Source: JAUVZL01 sp965603515 | GTDB taxonomy: Bacteria; Hydrothermota; Tepidihabitantia; SM23-42 | NCBI GenBank assembly: GCA_965603515.1 | Contig: CBFDDH010000010.1 | Coordinates: 1-64,000 of the forward strand | DNA length: 64,000 bases | Reading direction: 5' to 3' | Translations under genes and position numbers: made by a program | Shown: piece after piece, positions 18,463 through 27,624 of the stretch | Numbering within the stretch: position 1 is the stretch's first letter | How the letters are laid out: the number at the start of each line of letters is the position of its first letter | Notes under the pieces: generated by a model | What the model saw: the letters and a program-made list of their open reading frames with translations, nothing else | What the model was told of the DNA's origin: nothing | Databases searched by the model: none

Positions 18463-19800
18463 CTATAATATCTTTACTACTCTTTTTAGAATTTCCCCCT
18501 CATCGGTATTAATAATGACGAAGTAGGTGCCAGAAGAAACTTTAAAACCATTCTCGTCTTTTCCATCCCAGATAACTTTACATGGAAGTTGTTCTCTGTC
18601 CGAGGAGCATGTTTTTATCAGCCGTCCCTGACAGTCAAAGACCATGACCGATGATACGAAACCTTTACCCTCAAAATATATCGTGGTAAAATTCCGGAAA
18701 GGATTAGGCTCAATAACTATTACTGGTCGGTTTACCGCAGGGTTTTTATCCTCAGATATACCCGTATCCCAAGTCAGTACATAGGCATTATTATAGTTGG
18801 CACTATAGTAATTACCACCAAAGAGGATGAGACGATCCCTTTGTTCATCAAGTGCCCAGGATGGACCTAATCGTGAAGATGGACTTGTACCTGTTGCACT
18901 GATCAGAGACCAAGACGGCGTTGAAGATAACGGGTCTAAACTTCGAAGGTCATTGAGCGCAGAACTCTGAAAATATCCGCCTCCAAAAAGAAGCATCCTA
19001 TCACAAGAGCCGTCATATACAGAGGCTAACCACATCCGTCCTGTGGGGATTGAACCACCTGGCGATAATTGGGTCCAATGCCCGTCGCTTGTCTGAAGAC
19101 TATCAAGAACCCAGACATTATTTGGATAAGCTTGAGCAGTGTTCATACCGCCAAAAACATATAGACGATCGTTATTATAGTCATAGACACAGCTTGCACC
19201 CCATCTGCCACCAGGTCCTCCACCAGTAGGGAATAGCCGGCGCCAACTAGGGCTTGAATCAAGATTTTCCAGCACATAGACATCGTTTTTCCAACTATAT
19301 CCACACCATCCACTGAAGAAAATCACTCTCTCTTGAATTGGATCATAAGCAGCAGCACTGCTTTGTCTAACAGTTGGTGCAGAGCCGCTGACTGAAACAT
19401 AACTCCAGCGCGGGCTCTGTTGGAATAAACTGTCTAAAAAATAGACTTGATTATAGCAACTAGCTGACATATTATAACCACCAAAAATGACCATTCGCCG
19501 CCTCGGTGCATCATATACAGGAGCGCAAAAGCCTCTTGCTCCAGGGATAGAACCTGTCGGTGTCAACTGTGTCCAGACACCATTACCTGAAGCTGTGCCA
19601 TCTAGAGCGTAGAGGTTGTTATAGGCTGCTCCCCAGATTGCTCCACCAAAGACAATAAAGCGATCAGCAAGAGTGTCATAAACACTCGCGGCGCCCCAAC
19701 GACCTGATGGTGGCGTACCACTTGGGCTAAGCAGTGTCCAGTTCTCTCCTGCACCGTACAAGAAGCAGAATAATATCAATACCAAAAAGATCTTTTTCAT
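18463..19800 (-). CDS. Secreted Kelch-repeat protein with T9SS sorting domain
   Basis: A 445-residue exported protein with signal peptide (1-16). Residues 20-345 are about six Kelch blades of 50-55 residues ('P-GR-G-S-VYD---DR-IVFGG------N-VY-LD'), making a galactose-oxidase-type propeller. The C-terminal 80 residues form the sorting domain: IEPNPFRN, VFDCQGRLIKT, VSSGTYFVII and a basic KRVVKIL tail. An AAGGAGG site precedes the start. It is the last gene of a three-gene minus-strand run (22524 to 18463) of T9SS substrates, probably co-transcribed. No ligand can be inferred. Confidence 0.87.
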   Translation of the reverse strand: MKKIFLVLILFCFLYGAGENWTLLSPSGTPPSGRWGAASVYDTLADRFIVFGGAIWGAAYNNLYALDGTASGNGVWTQLTPTGSIPGARGFCAPVYDAPRRRMVIFGGYNMSASCYNQVYFLDSLFQQSPRWSYVSVSGSAPTVRQSSAAAYDPIQERVIFFSGWCGYSWKNDVYVLENLDSSPSWRRLFPTGGGPGGRWGASCVYDYNNDRLYVFGGMNTAQAYPNNVWVLDSLQTSDGHWTQLSPGGSIPTGRMWLASVYDGSCDRMLLFGGGYFQSSALNDLRSLDPLSSTPSWSLISATGTSPSSRLGPSWALDEQRDRLILFGGNYYSANYNNAYVLTWDTGISEDKNPAVNRPVIVIEPNPFRNFTTIYFEGKGFVSSVMVFDCQGRLIKTCSSDREQLPCKVIWDGKDENGFKVSSGTYFVIINTDEGEILKRVVKIL

Positions 19801-19851
19801 CTTACCTCCTTATATTCAAATAACCATACTGCAATTAAGATATATAACCTC

Positions 19852-21471
19852 CTAGTACTTAATGATCTTCTCAGAAGGATAAACCACACCTTCTTGTGTG
19901 ACCGACAGAAAATATATTCCTTCTGGTAATCGTGCAATGCGATCCTCATTTAATTCTAGTCGAATAGGAGTGGAGTGCACTGTGGTTTCGTATACTAACT
20001 CACCAAGAATAGTGAATATAGCAATCTTTAGATTTTTGGTTGATGGTTTAGCAAATTCTATATCGATCTTTTTCTCAAAAAATGTCGATACAAATACGAG
20101 TTTCGGTAGTCGGTTTGAAGCAAGATAATGTTCATTTATTCCAAAGACTGGTTCAAGGCTCACCAGTAAAAGGTCGACTATTGTGTTATTGTTAAAACAC
20201 ATACCAGCTGCATAGACATTGTTGTCTAAACCATATGCAATTGAATTGGCGTGGTCTATTCGATCATGGGAACCATTATATCTGTATACTCCTAATGCCT
20301 CGCCTGCCGAACTCAAACTGACAACCGTGAAATCTTCTCGTGTTCCAGTATCAAAACTATAACCTGCAGCATAGACATTGTTGTCAGAACCGTAGACAAG
20401 AGAAAGTGCTTCGTCTCTATAGTCACCGGGCCCATTATATGTATATGCCCATCGTTCATTACCACTGGTGTCTACACTGATCACTGCAAAATCACTATCT
20501 GCACTCGCATCACAAGCTAATCCTGCTGCATAAAGATTGTTATCTAAGCCGTATACAATTGATTTTGCTTCATCACCAATATTGCCCGGTCCATTATACT
20601 GATAAACCCAGTTTTCATCGCCTCCAGTAGTCAAACAAATAATCGCGAAATCAGAAACAGTAGAGGAACTGCTAATGTATCCTGCGGCATAAAGATTGTT
20701 ATCTAAACCATATACAATTGATTTTGCTTCGTCATCACCACCAGCGCCATCGTATTTATAAATCCATTCTTCATTTCCAGCCGTATCAAGACATATTACC
20801 GCGAAGTCAACATCATTACCAGTACCGCCGCAATATCCTGCCGCATAGATATAATTGTCTGGACCACATATAATTGAATTTGCACCATTCCATGGTCTGC
20901 CGCCGCCGTCATAATTGTATATCCACCTTAAATCACCCGAGGGAGTCAGACTTATTACAATAAAGTCAGTGACGCCAGCGGCAAACGTAAACGTAAATCC
21001 TGCAGCATAGATATTGCCATCAAGACCACAAGCAATAGAAAATGCATTATCGACATAATTAGCAGTTCCATTATACCTATACACCCATCGCTCATCTCCT
21101 GCTGTGTCAACACTTATTACAGTGAAATCGATATCTACAGAACCACCGTTAGTCCATCCTGCAGCATAGAGATTCGCATCTGTACCATAAACAAGGGCAT
21201 TGGCACCGTCTGTGAAATGCGCAGGACCGTCATAGGTATACACCCACCGTTCATTGCCTGCAGTATCAACGCTGAGTATGGCAAAATCATTATCACCTAC
21301 AAGTTCAAAACTGATCCCAGCAGCATACAGCTTACCATCTGACCCATAAACAACGGCATACGCTTCATCTGCATTATCTGCAGGTCCGTTATAAGTATAT
21401 ACCCATTTCTCAGTCTGGGCTTGGACGGCTATGACTAATGTCAGATTTAGACAAATAACCAATCTATTCAT
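19852..21471 (-). CDS. Secreted SBBP-like beta-propeller protein with T9SS domain
   Basis: A 539-residue exported protein: signal peptide (1-18) ending AVQAQ, then eight tandem repeats of about 51 residues ('W-Y-YNGP---D-A-SIVYG-DNN-YAAG----DFAVISVDTAGNE'), a seven/eight-bladed SBBP-type propeller. The C-terminal 75 residues are the T9SS domain (FTILGELVYE, LPEGIYFLSVTQEG, SEKIIKY). An AAGGAG lies about 35 nt before ATG, too far to be a normal site, so initiation may depend on coupling to the upstream selenoprotein gene 36 nt away. Repeats are near-identical at protein level, suggesting recent expansion. Confidence 0.85.
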   Translation of the reverse strand: MNRLVICLNLTLVIAVQAQTEKWVYTYNGPADNADEAYAVVYGSDGKLYAAGISFELVGDNDFAILSVDTAGNERWVYTYDGPAHFTDGANALVYGTDANLYAAGWTNGGSVDIDFTVISVDTAGDERWVYRYNGTANYVDNAFSIACGLDGNIYAAGFTFTFAAGVTDFIVISLTPSGDLRWIYNYDGGGRPWNGANSIICGPDNYIYAAGYCGGTGNDVDFAVICLDTAGNEEWIYKYDGAGGDDEAKSIVYGLDNNLYAAGYISSSSTVSDFAIICLTTGGDENWVYQYNGPGNIGDEAKSIVYGLDNNLYAAGLACDASADSDFAVISVDTSGNERWAYTYNGPGDYRDEALSLVYGSDNNVYAAGYSFDTGTREDFTVVSLSSAGEALGVYRYNGSHDRIDHANSIAYGLDNNVYAAGMCFNNNTIVDLLLVSLEPVFGINEHYLASNRLPKLVFVSTFFEKKIDIEFAKPSTKNLKIAIFTILGELVYETTVHSTPIRLELNEDRIARLPEGIYFLSVTQEGVVYPSEKIIKY

Positions 21472-21507
21472 TAAAGGCTCAGGGTTCGTTTGAGCGTAAC
21501 TCCTTTT

Positions 21508-22524
21508 TTATCTCACAATTATTTTACCGGTTTGATTAGTAACTTCGCTTTCGAATCTGTAACAATATATACCTGAACTTACATGAGTCTCCGTATTATC
21601 TTCAAGATTCCATCTCACGGATTCTTTAGCACCAGAAGCGATGCCATCTAATGTCTGTATACGACGTCCGGAAACATCATAAATAGCTATCTTGTAATTG
21701 GTACCGATTGGCAATTCAAACTGAAATGACGTATTGCTCACGCAGGGATTGGGCACTGTAGTTACCGCATATACTGGCATAACATCAGATTCATATTCTT
21801 CAACACCAACTAGTGCTGTAACAGGTGTCTTGCCACCCTGCCACATTTTCCTTGTTCCATCAGTTTGAAACCAGGCAACGATATTACACATATCCTCATC
21901 CCATCCGGCTTGTATGGTAAACGGTTGAGTCACAATCACAGAATCTCCCGCAGGGATAGTGATGTACTGACCTGTATAGCTTGGCACATAATCGCGTGCG
22001 ACATGGTTATGCCATGGATCACCATTTGGTCCCAGATAGTACAAGCTATCTTCAGTAATAACGATGTAAGCTCGTGCACTGATTGTAACGGTCGTATCAT
22101 TACGGAATTTAACATTGATCGTACCACTACCATCTGAATAATCGCCATACATTGTTATGGTAACTGTTGAGGGTATATTAAAACGACCGGTGATTAGGTT
22201 TTGCCAACCGCCATAGCCACTACCACCATTAAGACCATCATACTTTAGCATCGGTGTAGCATAAGGACTAGGATAATAATACATACGTGAGAAAGCCTCT
22301 GCACAATATAGAGGATAGCCTGATCTCAAATGCATCTCGATCAAGGCAACCTGGTCTGGATAGTTGATTTCAATTTGTGCCAGTGTCCCACTGGCATACC
22401 TACAGGAACCTCAAGTCTCTTGATACCATTCCTCGCAGACAACCACACGTTCTGCCGCGAACACATTGCTGATTAACCCAAGGCATAGAAACAAACCAAA
22501 GGCTAATGTGATGAACCGATTCAT
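21508..22524 (-). CDS. Predicted secreted selenoprotein: Omp28/thioredoxin-like with UxxC motif and T9SS domain (in-frame TGA)
   Basis: Reading starts at ATG 22524, preceded by a strong AAGGAGG site, and meets one TGA at 22411-22413, after which the frame is open to the stop at 21508. With Sec the protein has 338 residues. A signal peptide (1-24) is followed by RVVVCEEWYQET-Sec-GSC-RYAS, then a body typical of Omp28-related thioredoxin folds: YPDQVALIEMHLRSGYP, and a later 'P-LKYDG' strand. Sec38-Gly-Ser-Cys41 sits where these proteins carry CxxC, so Sec replaces the attacking Cys. The hairpin TGCCAGT/ACTGGCA (7 perfect pairs in DNA order, loop GGGAC in the mRNA) begins 14 nt after TGA. The C-terminal T9SS domain has VPNPCVSN and VSSGIYCYRF. 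It heads an operon of T9SS substrates and is probably an exported disulfide or peroxide-handling protein. Confidence 0.82.
22378..22396 (-). promoter_or_regulatory. Candidate SECIS hairpin of the Omp28-like selenoprotein
   Basis: A perfect 7-bp stem with 5-nt loop (GGGAC on the coding strand); the loop starts 21 nt after the TGA. It meets the usual bacterial criteria of a loop within 16-37 nt and a G in the first two loop bases. Confidence 0.7.
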
Positions 22525-22649
22525 AATACCTCCTTTTTCTGAATCCTTTTTATTACTATTAATTATAATCTGAACTGTGTATGTTTTTGGATTAGTAACC
22601 CTTTAAAAGTCTTTGTTTTTCGGGGGATTTGCTTAATTTGACTCCGGTC

Positions 22650-22677
22650 TTGACAAACCGTTCAAAAATGATATAAT
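22650..22677 (+). promoter_or_regulatory. Leaderless promoter of the HTH-TPR-BTAD gene
   Basis: TTGACA (22650-22655), 16-nt spacer, TATAAT (22672-22677). The ATG at 22676 lies inside the -10 box; the usable start is ATG 22688, about 3-4 nt after the expected transcript start. Confidence 0.8.
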
Positions 22678-22687
22678 GTTTCCACAT

Positions 22688-25000
22688 ATGTATAATATTG
22701 ACACAAAGACCCGGATTCACGCGGTTGAGGATTATCTAAAAAATAGTACTAGCTTAAAACGAACCGCGGTAAAATTCAATATCCATTATCAGAGTCTATT
22801 CAAGTGGGTTAAGCTCTATAAAAAAGAAGGCGAAACGCGACTTTTATCGACTTATAAGAGACCTTGGAACAGATCAAAAAAACCAATAGAAGATGAAATT
22901 GTACTTTTAAAAGAAAAAGACCCCACATTAACGGTTAGAAAAGCAAAAGAACAACTCGCCCAGAAAGGAATTGAGATATCTATCAAAGGTATTTGGGGAA
23001 TCTGGAAAAGGTATGGCTATGCAGGATTCAGAAGGGAAAGATTATGTCCTGATTTCACTGAATATTGTTCGTGGACCAAGGAAGCAGAAAGGAAATTTGA
23101 TCAGGCAAATGAACTCTTCAAGCGCGGCAATCAGAAGATGTCAGCAGAAATACTCAATACGGTTCCTATGTTACCGAAAAATGAACTGCTTGTGAAAATA
23201 CCAGATTCCCTTTTGAATTTGAAAAGACGTGTAGAAAAAATGGCATTATCATATAGAACAACACCGATACGCTCTTACTTCGCAACAATAGGCAGTTTAT
23301 ATAAAGAATGTAAGCAAAAGAATCTAAATTATCTGGCGCTCAGAGTGAAAATTTTTGAAGTAGGCGCCTTATCATTTACTGGTGAACCTGCCAAGCAGTT
23401 AAAAAGTACTGAAGAATTGAAGAAGTCGCTCAAACGAAAAGGCGATTATTTTTCTCCTCTTCTTTTTCCCTTAAATTTTCCTATCCTTGTTTCTGAAGGT
23501 ATTGCCCGTGCTCAATTATCAGAAATTAAAAAAGCATCCGAAATAAGCAGACATTGTTGTGTTTTAATAAAAAGACGGAAATATATATCAGATAGCTTTA
23601 TATATGATCTCGGTTCACTTTGCACCTGGACAGAGAATTTTAAGAAAGCAGAATATTGTTTTTTGAGAGTACTGGATGAAGCAGAGGAAGAACAAAAACA
23701 AGCCCATAAGAGAAACCTTGGTTTTTTATACTTTCATAAGGGAGACTACAAACGAGCTATCAGTATCCTTAAAAACGTAAAAATGCGTGGTTGGGGCTAT
23801 GATTCCAAAGTACTTATGTGTGACGCTATGTATTCTTTAGTTAAAGGAATGCCCGATGAAGCGATTGCTCTTTCATCAAGGGCTCTTTCAATATCAAAAA
23901 AGAACGAACTAAATATCGGAATAATAACGGCATACTCAAGAATAGCTAGTGCTTACTGCAGTCTTGGCAAAAGAACAAAGGCCTTGGCTATTCTGAGAAG
24001 AATACTACCATTTGCAAAAAGAAATTTCAAACGGATTGCAGACATATTTGAATATATTGTTTCTCCAACAACATGGCCCAAACTCAAGAAAGTATCAGCT
24101 GATAATCTTCTGCCAACTGTAAAACTGATTCATCTTCTGAAAACCGGACATTATATAGAAGCTTTTTCTTCTGCGCAACGAAAATATCTGATGACACATT
24201 TCCATCAATATATTGTGTTTTTTCCTGAGACAGTGATTAAATTACTCGAAAAAGGGAAACCAACACACCTTCCCCGTTCTATGTTGAAGCTACCGATTTT
24301 CAATGAAAAGGTTCCCGTATATAATATCAAGTTTCTTGGTCCGCTGGTTGTTTATAAAAATGATCAATACCTTAGAATAAAATTATCACCAAAAGATACT
24401 GCTTTTTTGATCTACCTGGTCATGAGAGCTGGTGAACCAGGCAAGAGAATTATACTCAAGAATTTATATGACAACTTTTGGAAAAACAGCTCTCGTCCAT
24501 CAAGAAATCTTGCCCATCTCCTTGTGAAGATTAGAAAAAAATTGAGGATACCACCTCATCTGCTTACAATTACCGCTCGAAAAGACGAAGCAATCCTGAA
24601 CAATCGGGGGATTCATTTTATGACGGATTATGATGAATTCAAACAAATACTCGTTACTGCACAAGCCTTTGAAAGAGCTGGAGAATGGAATCTTGCTCGT
24701 AAAGAACTTCTGAGAGCATTTGTCCTCTTCCGGGATGAACCGTTCGTAAAAATGTACGATGAGTGGTCTGAAAATATGCGTGTTGTAGCACTTAATGAAT
24801 TAGAAAAAAACGCAACTCATTTTATTGAAAGTTGTTTTAAGCAAAACAATATAAATGATGCAAGACGAGTGATCGCTCGGTTTGCCAAAATGATGCCGCA
24901 TTTAGATGAAAGAAACTCACGAGTAAAAGATCAACAGAAATCATTGAATCAAAAAAAGAAAATAGATGATAAGATTGCAGGTGAGCTGCTAAAGAGTTGA
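22688..25000 (+). CDS. Large regulator: transposase-type HTH, TPR, winged helix and BTAD-like domain
   Basis: A 770-residue cytoplasmic protein; the start is chosen from the leaderless promoter. Residues 1-115 contain two helix-turn-helix units like those of IS630/IS3 transposase DNA-binding domains (SLKRTAVKFNIHYQSLFKWV; a second ending IKGIWGIWKRYG), but no DDE catalytic domain follows. Residues 130-500 are TPR-like helices. About 541-620 is an OmpR/SARP-type winged helix (IKFLGPLVVYKNDQYL, SRPSRNLAHLLVKIRKKL), followed by a BTAD-like helical domain (FERAGEWNLARKELLRAF). This resembles a SARP/MalT-like regulator with an extra transposase-derived DNA-binding head. The target and signal are unknown. 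It is lysine-rich and A/T-rich compared with neighbours. Confidence 0.75.
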   Translation: MYNIDTKTRIHAVEDYLKNSTSLKRTAVKFNIHYQSLFKWVKLYKKEGETRLLSTYKRPWNRSKKPIEDEIVLLKEKDPTLTVRKAKEQLAQKGIEISIKGIWGIWKRYGYAGFRRERLCPDFTEYCSWTKEAERKFDQANELFKRGNQKMSAEILNTVPMLPKNELLVKIPDSLLNLKRRVEKMALSYRTTPIRSYFATIGSLYKECKQKNLNYLALRVKIFEVGALSFTGEPAKQLKSTEELKKSLKRKGDYFSPLLFPLNFPILVSEGIARAQLSEIKKASEISRHCCVLIKRRKYISDSFIYDLGSLCTWTENFKKAEYCFLRVLDEAEEEQKQAHKRNLGFLYFHKGDYKRAISILKNVKMRGWGYDSKVLMCDAMYSLVKGMPDEAIALSSRALSISKKNELNIGIITAYSRIASAYCSLGKRTKALAILRRILPFAKRNFKRIADIFEYIVSPTTWPKLKKVSADNLLPTVKLIHLLKTGHYIEAFSSAQRKYLMTHFHQYIVFFPETVIKLLEKGKPTHLPRSMLKLPIFNEKVPVYNIKFLGPLVVYKNDQYLRIKLSPKDTAFLIYLVMRAGEPGKRIILKNLYDNFWKNSSRPSRNLAHLLVKIRKKLRIPPHLLTITARKDEAILNNRGIHFMTDYDEFKQILVTAQAFERAGEWNLARKELLRAFVLFRDEPFVKMYDEWSENMRVVALNELEKNATHFIESCFKQNNINDARRVIARFAKMMPHLDERNSRVKDQQKSLNQKKKIDDKIAGELLKS

Positions 25001-25147
25001 TTGTCCTATTTAAGCATAAATAATGAATGTTGAATATCAAGACAATTATCTCTTTTCAACTTCTCATAATTCCTCTATACCAATTTTTTTCTAGTTTAGA
25101 GGACTGATTCCACTCGCATCCGCAGGGGTTCGTCTTAGCATAAAAAT

Positions 25148-25672
25148 TCATTTTATTACTATTAATGACAAAAAAGAACAGGGATCGTCCTCTGAAGTTA
25201 CAACGTTCAGTTCAAATCCATTATTTCTTGCGGTTGCATAAACATCGATACCACAAGCTTCCATAGCTGGTCGAGCTTCATGTGGATGCTTGCAGGATTT
25301 TTTCGTTTCGCAGGTTTTACAGAGTCCACATGGACCAGCAGCCATTCCAAGCACCTTGTAATAATCATCAAGGAAAATTTCCCGTTCAAGATCAGCCACA
25401 ATCCGCTCTAGGCTGAAATCCGGGTTCGTATCAAAAGAGATATTCGTTACTTGCATTAAAAGACCTTTAGAATATTCTCCAAGCATTTTCCTCGTATAAT
25501 CAGGTGTCGGTGAATAGGGTGGACATGTAAGATTCTGGCCATAACCACCACAGCCATATTGGCATTTCAACCTCACCCAATCGCCAACAACAACTGACTT
25601 TGGATCAATGATTTTTGCCTCTGTAATACCCATAGACTTTGCTTTCTTTATGTATTTATCGAACTCTGGCAT
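25148..25672 (-). CDS. DUF2284 metal-binding (iron-sulfur) protein
   Basis: A 174-residue cytoplasmic protein. ATG 25672 is chosen over the upstream in-frame ATG 25699 because AAGGAGAAG lies just before it. Cysteine clusters are CQYGCGGYGQNLTCPPYSP and, after residue 110, GPCGLCKTCETKKSCKHP and MEACGIDVYATA, the pattern of DUF2284 proteins, which are predicted to bind Fe-S clusters or another metal and often sit in anaerobes. The reaction is not known. It appears to be monocistronic. Downstream (25001-25147) is a short A/T-rich gap with nothing recognisable. Confidence 0.85.
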   Translation of the reverse strand: MPEFDKYIKKAKSMGITEAKIIDPKSVVVGDWVRLKCQYGCGGYGQNLTCPPYSPTPDYTRKMLGEYSKGLLMQVTNISFDTNPDFSLERIVADLEREIFLDDYYKVLGMAAGPCGLCKTCETKKSCKHPHEARPAMEACGIDVYATARNNGFELNVVTSEDDPCSFLSLIVIK

Positions 25673-25903
25673 ATTACTTCTCCTTGTAAAATAATACAAA
25701 AAGCCAATGGAATGTCAAGGGAGTCAGGACAGGCAGAGATTGAAATAAAGATCACGGAGATAAAGGCCGTTGCTGCTTTGAAGAGATGAGGATCATCAGC
25801 GTTACTGGCAATAAGTCTGTTGGCTTGCAGAATACAGAGTTAGTATAAGTCACCTCCTGCGCTACCGGTTTCACCCTAAACTATATATGAAAGGAGGAGT
25901 CTA

Positions 25904-25996
25904 ATGAATAGAAGGAGGGAACAAATGAAGAAAGTGAAGGATATGGGAATTCTCGAAATGCAACAGATGCATGGTTCTCAAGGAATGATGAGATGA
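25904..25996 (+). CDS. Possible 30-residue Met-rich small protein
   Basis: ATG at 25904 has AAGGAGGAG 5 nt upstream. The peptide is rich in Met and charged residues (MKKVKDMGILEMQQMHGSQG near the C-terminus). It lies 110 nt before the SHOCT and YHS genes, which are metal-related in many bacteria, so a Met-rich metal-handling peptide is imaginable. Support is only the ribosome site and codon content; the rest of 25673-26105 has no clear gene. Confidence 0.3.
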   Translation: MNRRREQMKKVKDMGILEMQQMHGSQGMMR

Positions 25997-26105
25997 TCGG
26001 CATTATGTACCGAGTATTGCATAACTTTTGGTGTCTTGGTCCGTCTATTATATTGAGGTGGAAGGATGAAGCATGTATTTGAAAGAATCTAAGAGGAGGT
26101 AAATC

Positions 26106-26399
26106 ATGAACTCTTTGGGAAAATTACTATTTGTACTCATGCTACCCATCACCCGTGTGTTGGCGCATGAGAGCAATGGGCATATGATGGGTTGGGGCCA
26201 TATGAACTATGGCTATGGAGGTGTAATTATGTGGATTATATTGCTGGTTCTTATTGCTGTTGCCGTATACTTTCTCGTTAATGGAAAGAAATTGATAAAG
26301 ACGGAGCAAGAGATACCATTTGAGATATTGCAGAGGCGATATGCTAAAGGAGAAATATCTAAACAGGAATTCGAAAGGATGAAAAAGGATCTACTCTAG
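26106..26399 (+). CDS. SHOCT-domain membrane protein
   Basis: A 97-residue inner-membrane protein: N-terminal hydrophobic signal (6-20), a His/Gly/Met-rich exposed segment (HMMGWGHMNYGYGG, residues 26-39), a transmembrane helix (41-58) and a C-terminal SHOCT motif (EILQRRYAKGEISKQEFERM). Such small SHOCT proteins often lie beside heavy-metal efflux genes; the following YHS-domain gene fits that. The ribosome site is AGGAGG, 7 nt before ATG. Confidence 0.85.
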   Translation: MNSLGKLLFVLMLPITRVLAHESNGHMMGWGHMNYGYGGVIMWIILLVLIAVAVYFLVNGKKLIKTEQEIPFEILQRRYAKGEISKQEFERMKKDLL

Positions 26400-26469
26400 C
26401 ATTGAGAGCGTCAATATTGCTTGATCTCGAAATCAGCTCTTAATATTTTCGGGCAAGGAGGTGATTGTT

Positions 26470-26703
26470 ATGGCCAAGGATCCAATCTGTGGTATGATGG
26501 TTGATCCCCAAACCGCAGAATTCAAAACTGATTTCAACGGTGGAACCTACTATTTTTGCAGTAATGCCTGCAAGCTTCAATTCGAAAGAGACCCGTTAGG
26601 ATATTTAAAAAAGAAAGGTTTTATCGCACGGCTTCTCGAGCGGCTTGCCAGTGCCAATGCGAAGGAATTCAAAGGAAAACCGCCAACCTGCTGCGGTCAA
26701 TAG
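26470..26703 (+). CDS. YHS-domain protein
   Basis: A 77-residue protein made almost wholly of a YHS domain: AKDPICGMMVDPQTAEF, YYFCSNACKLQFERDP. The Cys pairs bind a metal in this family, which is also found at the N-terminus of copper and heavy-metal ATPases. The tail is Cys-rich (PPTCCGQ). ATG 26470 is preferred to GTG 26461, which overlaps the AAGGAGG site. It follows the SHOCT gene by 70 nt; both may serve metal homeostasis. Confidence 0.85.
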   Translation: MAKDPICGMMVDPQTAEFKTDFNGGTYYFCSNACKLQFERDPLGYLKKKGFIARLLERLASANAKEFKGKPPTCCGQ

Positions 26704-26705
26704 GG

Positions 26706-26888
26706 ATGAAAAGAAACATTAACATAGTGAAAAGAATTGTACTTCATGGATTCATTAGAGCACTGGTTGGATATTGTATACTGCAGCCCGCCTCTATGCT
26801 CATATATTACAACTTCGAACATAATCATCCGGCAAACTGGAATACAATTGTGTTGTTCTTTTCTCATCAATATCTTTTGACAGTCTAA
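26706..26888 (+). CDS. Hypothetical 60-residue protein, possibly truncated
   Basis: It starts 2 nt after the YHS gene's stop codon, so it would be translationally coupled. The middle (LHGFIRALVGYCILQPASML) is hydrophobic and could be a membrane segment. The abrupt end after LFFSHQYLLTV suggests the remnant of a longer membrane protein. No family is recognised. Confidence 0.4.
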   Translation: MKRNINIVKRIVLHGFIRALVGYCILQPASMLIYYNFEHNHPANWNTIVLFFSHQYLLTV

Positions 26889-26912
26889 TAGCATTCACTA
26901 ACTATAAGTAGG

Positions 26913-26940
26913 TTGTAATACAGCAAATACTGATTATATT
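26913..26940 (+). promoter_or_regulatory. Leaderless promoter of mntP
   Basis: TTGTAA (26913-26918), 16-nt spacer, TATATT (26935-26940), then 7 nt to the GTG start at 26948. No ribosome site exists. Confidence 0.6.
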
Positions 26941-26947
26941 ATTCAAA

Positions 26948-27511
26948 GTGAATTTTCTGTCAATTTTACTTATTGCCACAGGTTTAGCAATGGATGCCTT
27001 CGCTGTGTCAATCACAAGCGGAATTACAATAAGACACCTGCGAATCAAACATGCTTTGAAAATCGCGTTGTTTTTTGGATTCTTTCAAGCAATTATGCCA
27101 ATAATAGGTTGGTTATCCGGAATGAGTTTGAGGAATATCATTTCGGGTTTCGACCACTGGATCGCATTTGGGCTTCTGAGCATTATCGGCTGTAAAATGA
27201 TTTATGAATCATTTAAATTAAAATCAAATGAAAAGGAAAATAATCCCCAAAAAATCTATGTTCTATTTATACTTTCAATCGCAACAAGTATTGATGCATT
27301 AGCTGTTGGCCTCAGTCTTTCATTTTTAAAGGTGGCGATTATCCTTCCTGCGATAATTATTGGTGTCGTAACATTTCTATTATCATTTTTTGGCGTTTAT
27401 GTTGGCAATAAAGTTGGCCATTTCTTTGAAAGAAAAATAGAAATGATTGCCGGCTTAGTTTTAATCGGTATAGGATTAAAAATATTGGTCGAACATTTAT
27501 TTGTGCCATAG
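26948..27511 (+). CDS. mntP: Manganese efflux pump MntP family
   Basis: A 187-residue inner-membrane exporter of Mn2+ (MntP/DUF204). Six transmembrane segments form two inverted halves, each with the family's Asp motif: LAMDAFAVSI (residues 14-23) and SIDALAVGLS (about 114-123). Length is typical. It begins with GTG straight after a leaderless promoter. The surrounding SHOCT/YHS genes suggest a metal-homeostasis patch. Transcription ends at the strong hairpin at 27537. Confidence 0.9.
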   Translation: MNFLSILLIATGLAMDAFAVSITSGITIRHLRIKHALKIALFFGFFQAIMPIIGWLSGMSLRNIISGFDHWIAFGLLSIIGCKMIYESFKLKSNEKENNPQKIYVLFILSIATSIDALAVGLSLSFLKVAIILPAIIIGVVTFLLSFFGVYVGNKVGHFFERKIEMIAGLVLIGIGLKILVEHLFVP

Positions 27512-27521
27512 GTACCATAAA

Positions 27522-27569
27522 GACTGTCCAAATTTTAAAAAGGGGGTCGGTTTTCGCCGACCCCCTTTT
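27522..27569 (+). terminator. Terminator after mntP, with the 'tgtccaaatttt' tail of the module family
   Basis: ACTGTCCAAATTTT is followed by AAAAGGGGGTCGG-ttttcg-CCGACCCCCTTTT, a textbook rho-independent terminator. The same tail plus weaker hairpins occur at 46119-46170 and 52024-52072, linking this site to the half-tRNA module family. Confidence 0.85.
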
Positions 27570-27624
27570 ACTGATTAATTATATACTCAATTAAGCGAAA
27601 TACACCTAATCGAGTAAGTCGCTT

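Noticed and set aside
22676..22688. ATG 22676 as the start of the HTH-TPR-BTAD gene
   Set aside because: It lies within the TATAAT box and would be upstream of the transcript start; ATG 22688 is used instead.
25904..26056. Read-through of the TGA ending the 30-residue Met-rich ORF
   Set aside because: The only hairpin starts directly after the TGA, has four pairs, and lacks the spacing of a SECIS; the downstream codons are not protein-like.
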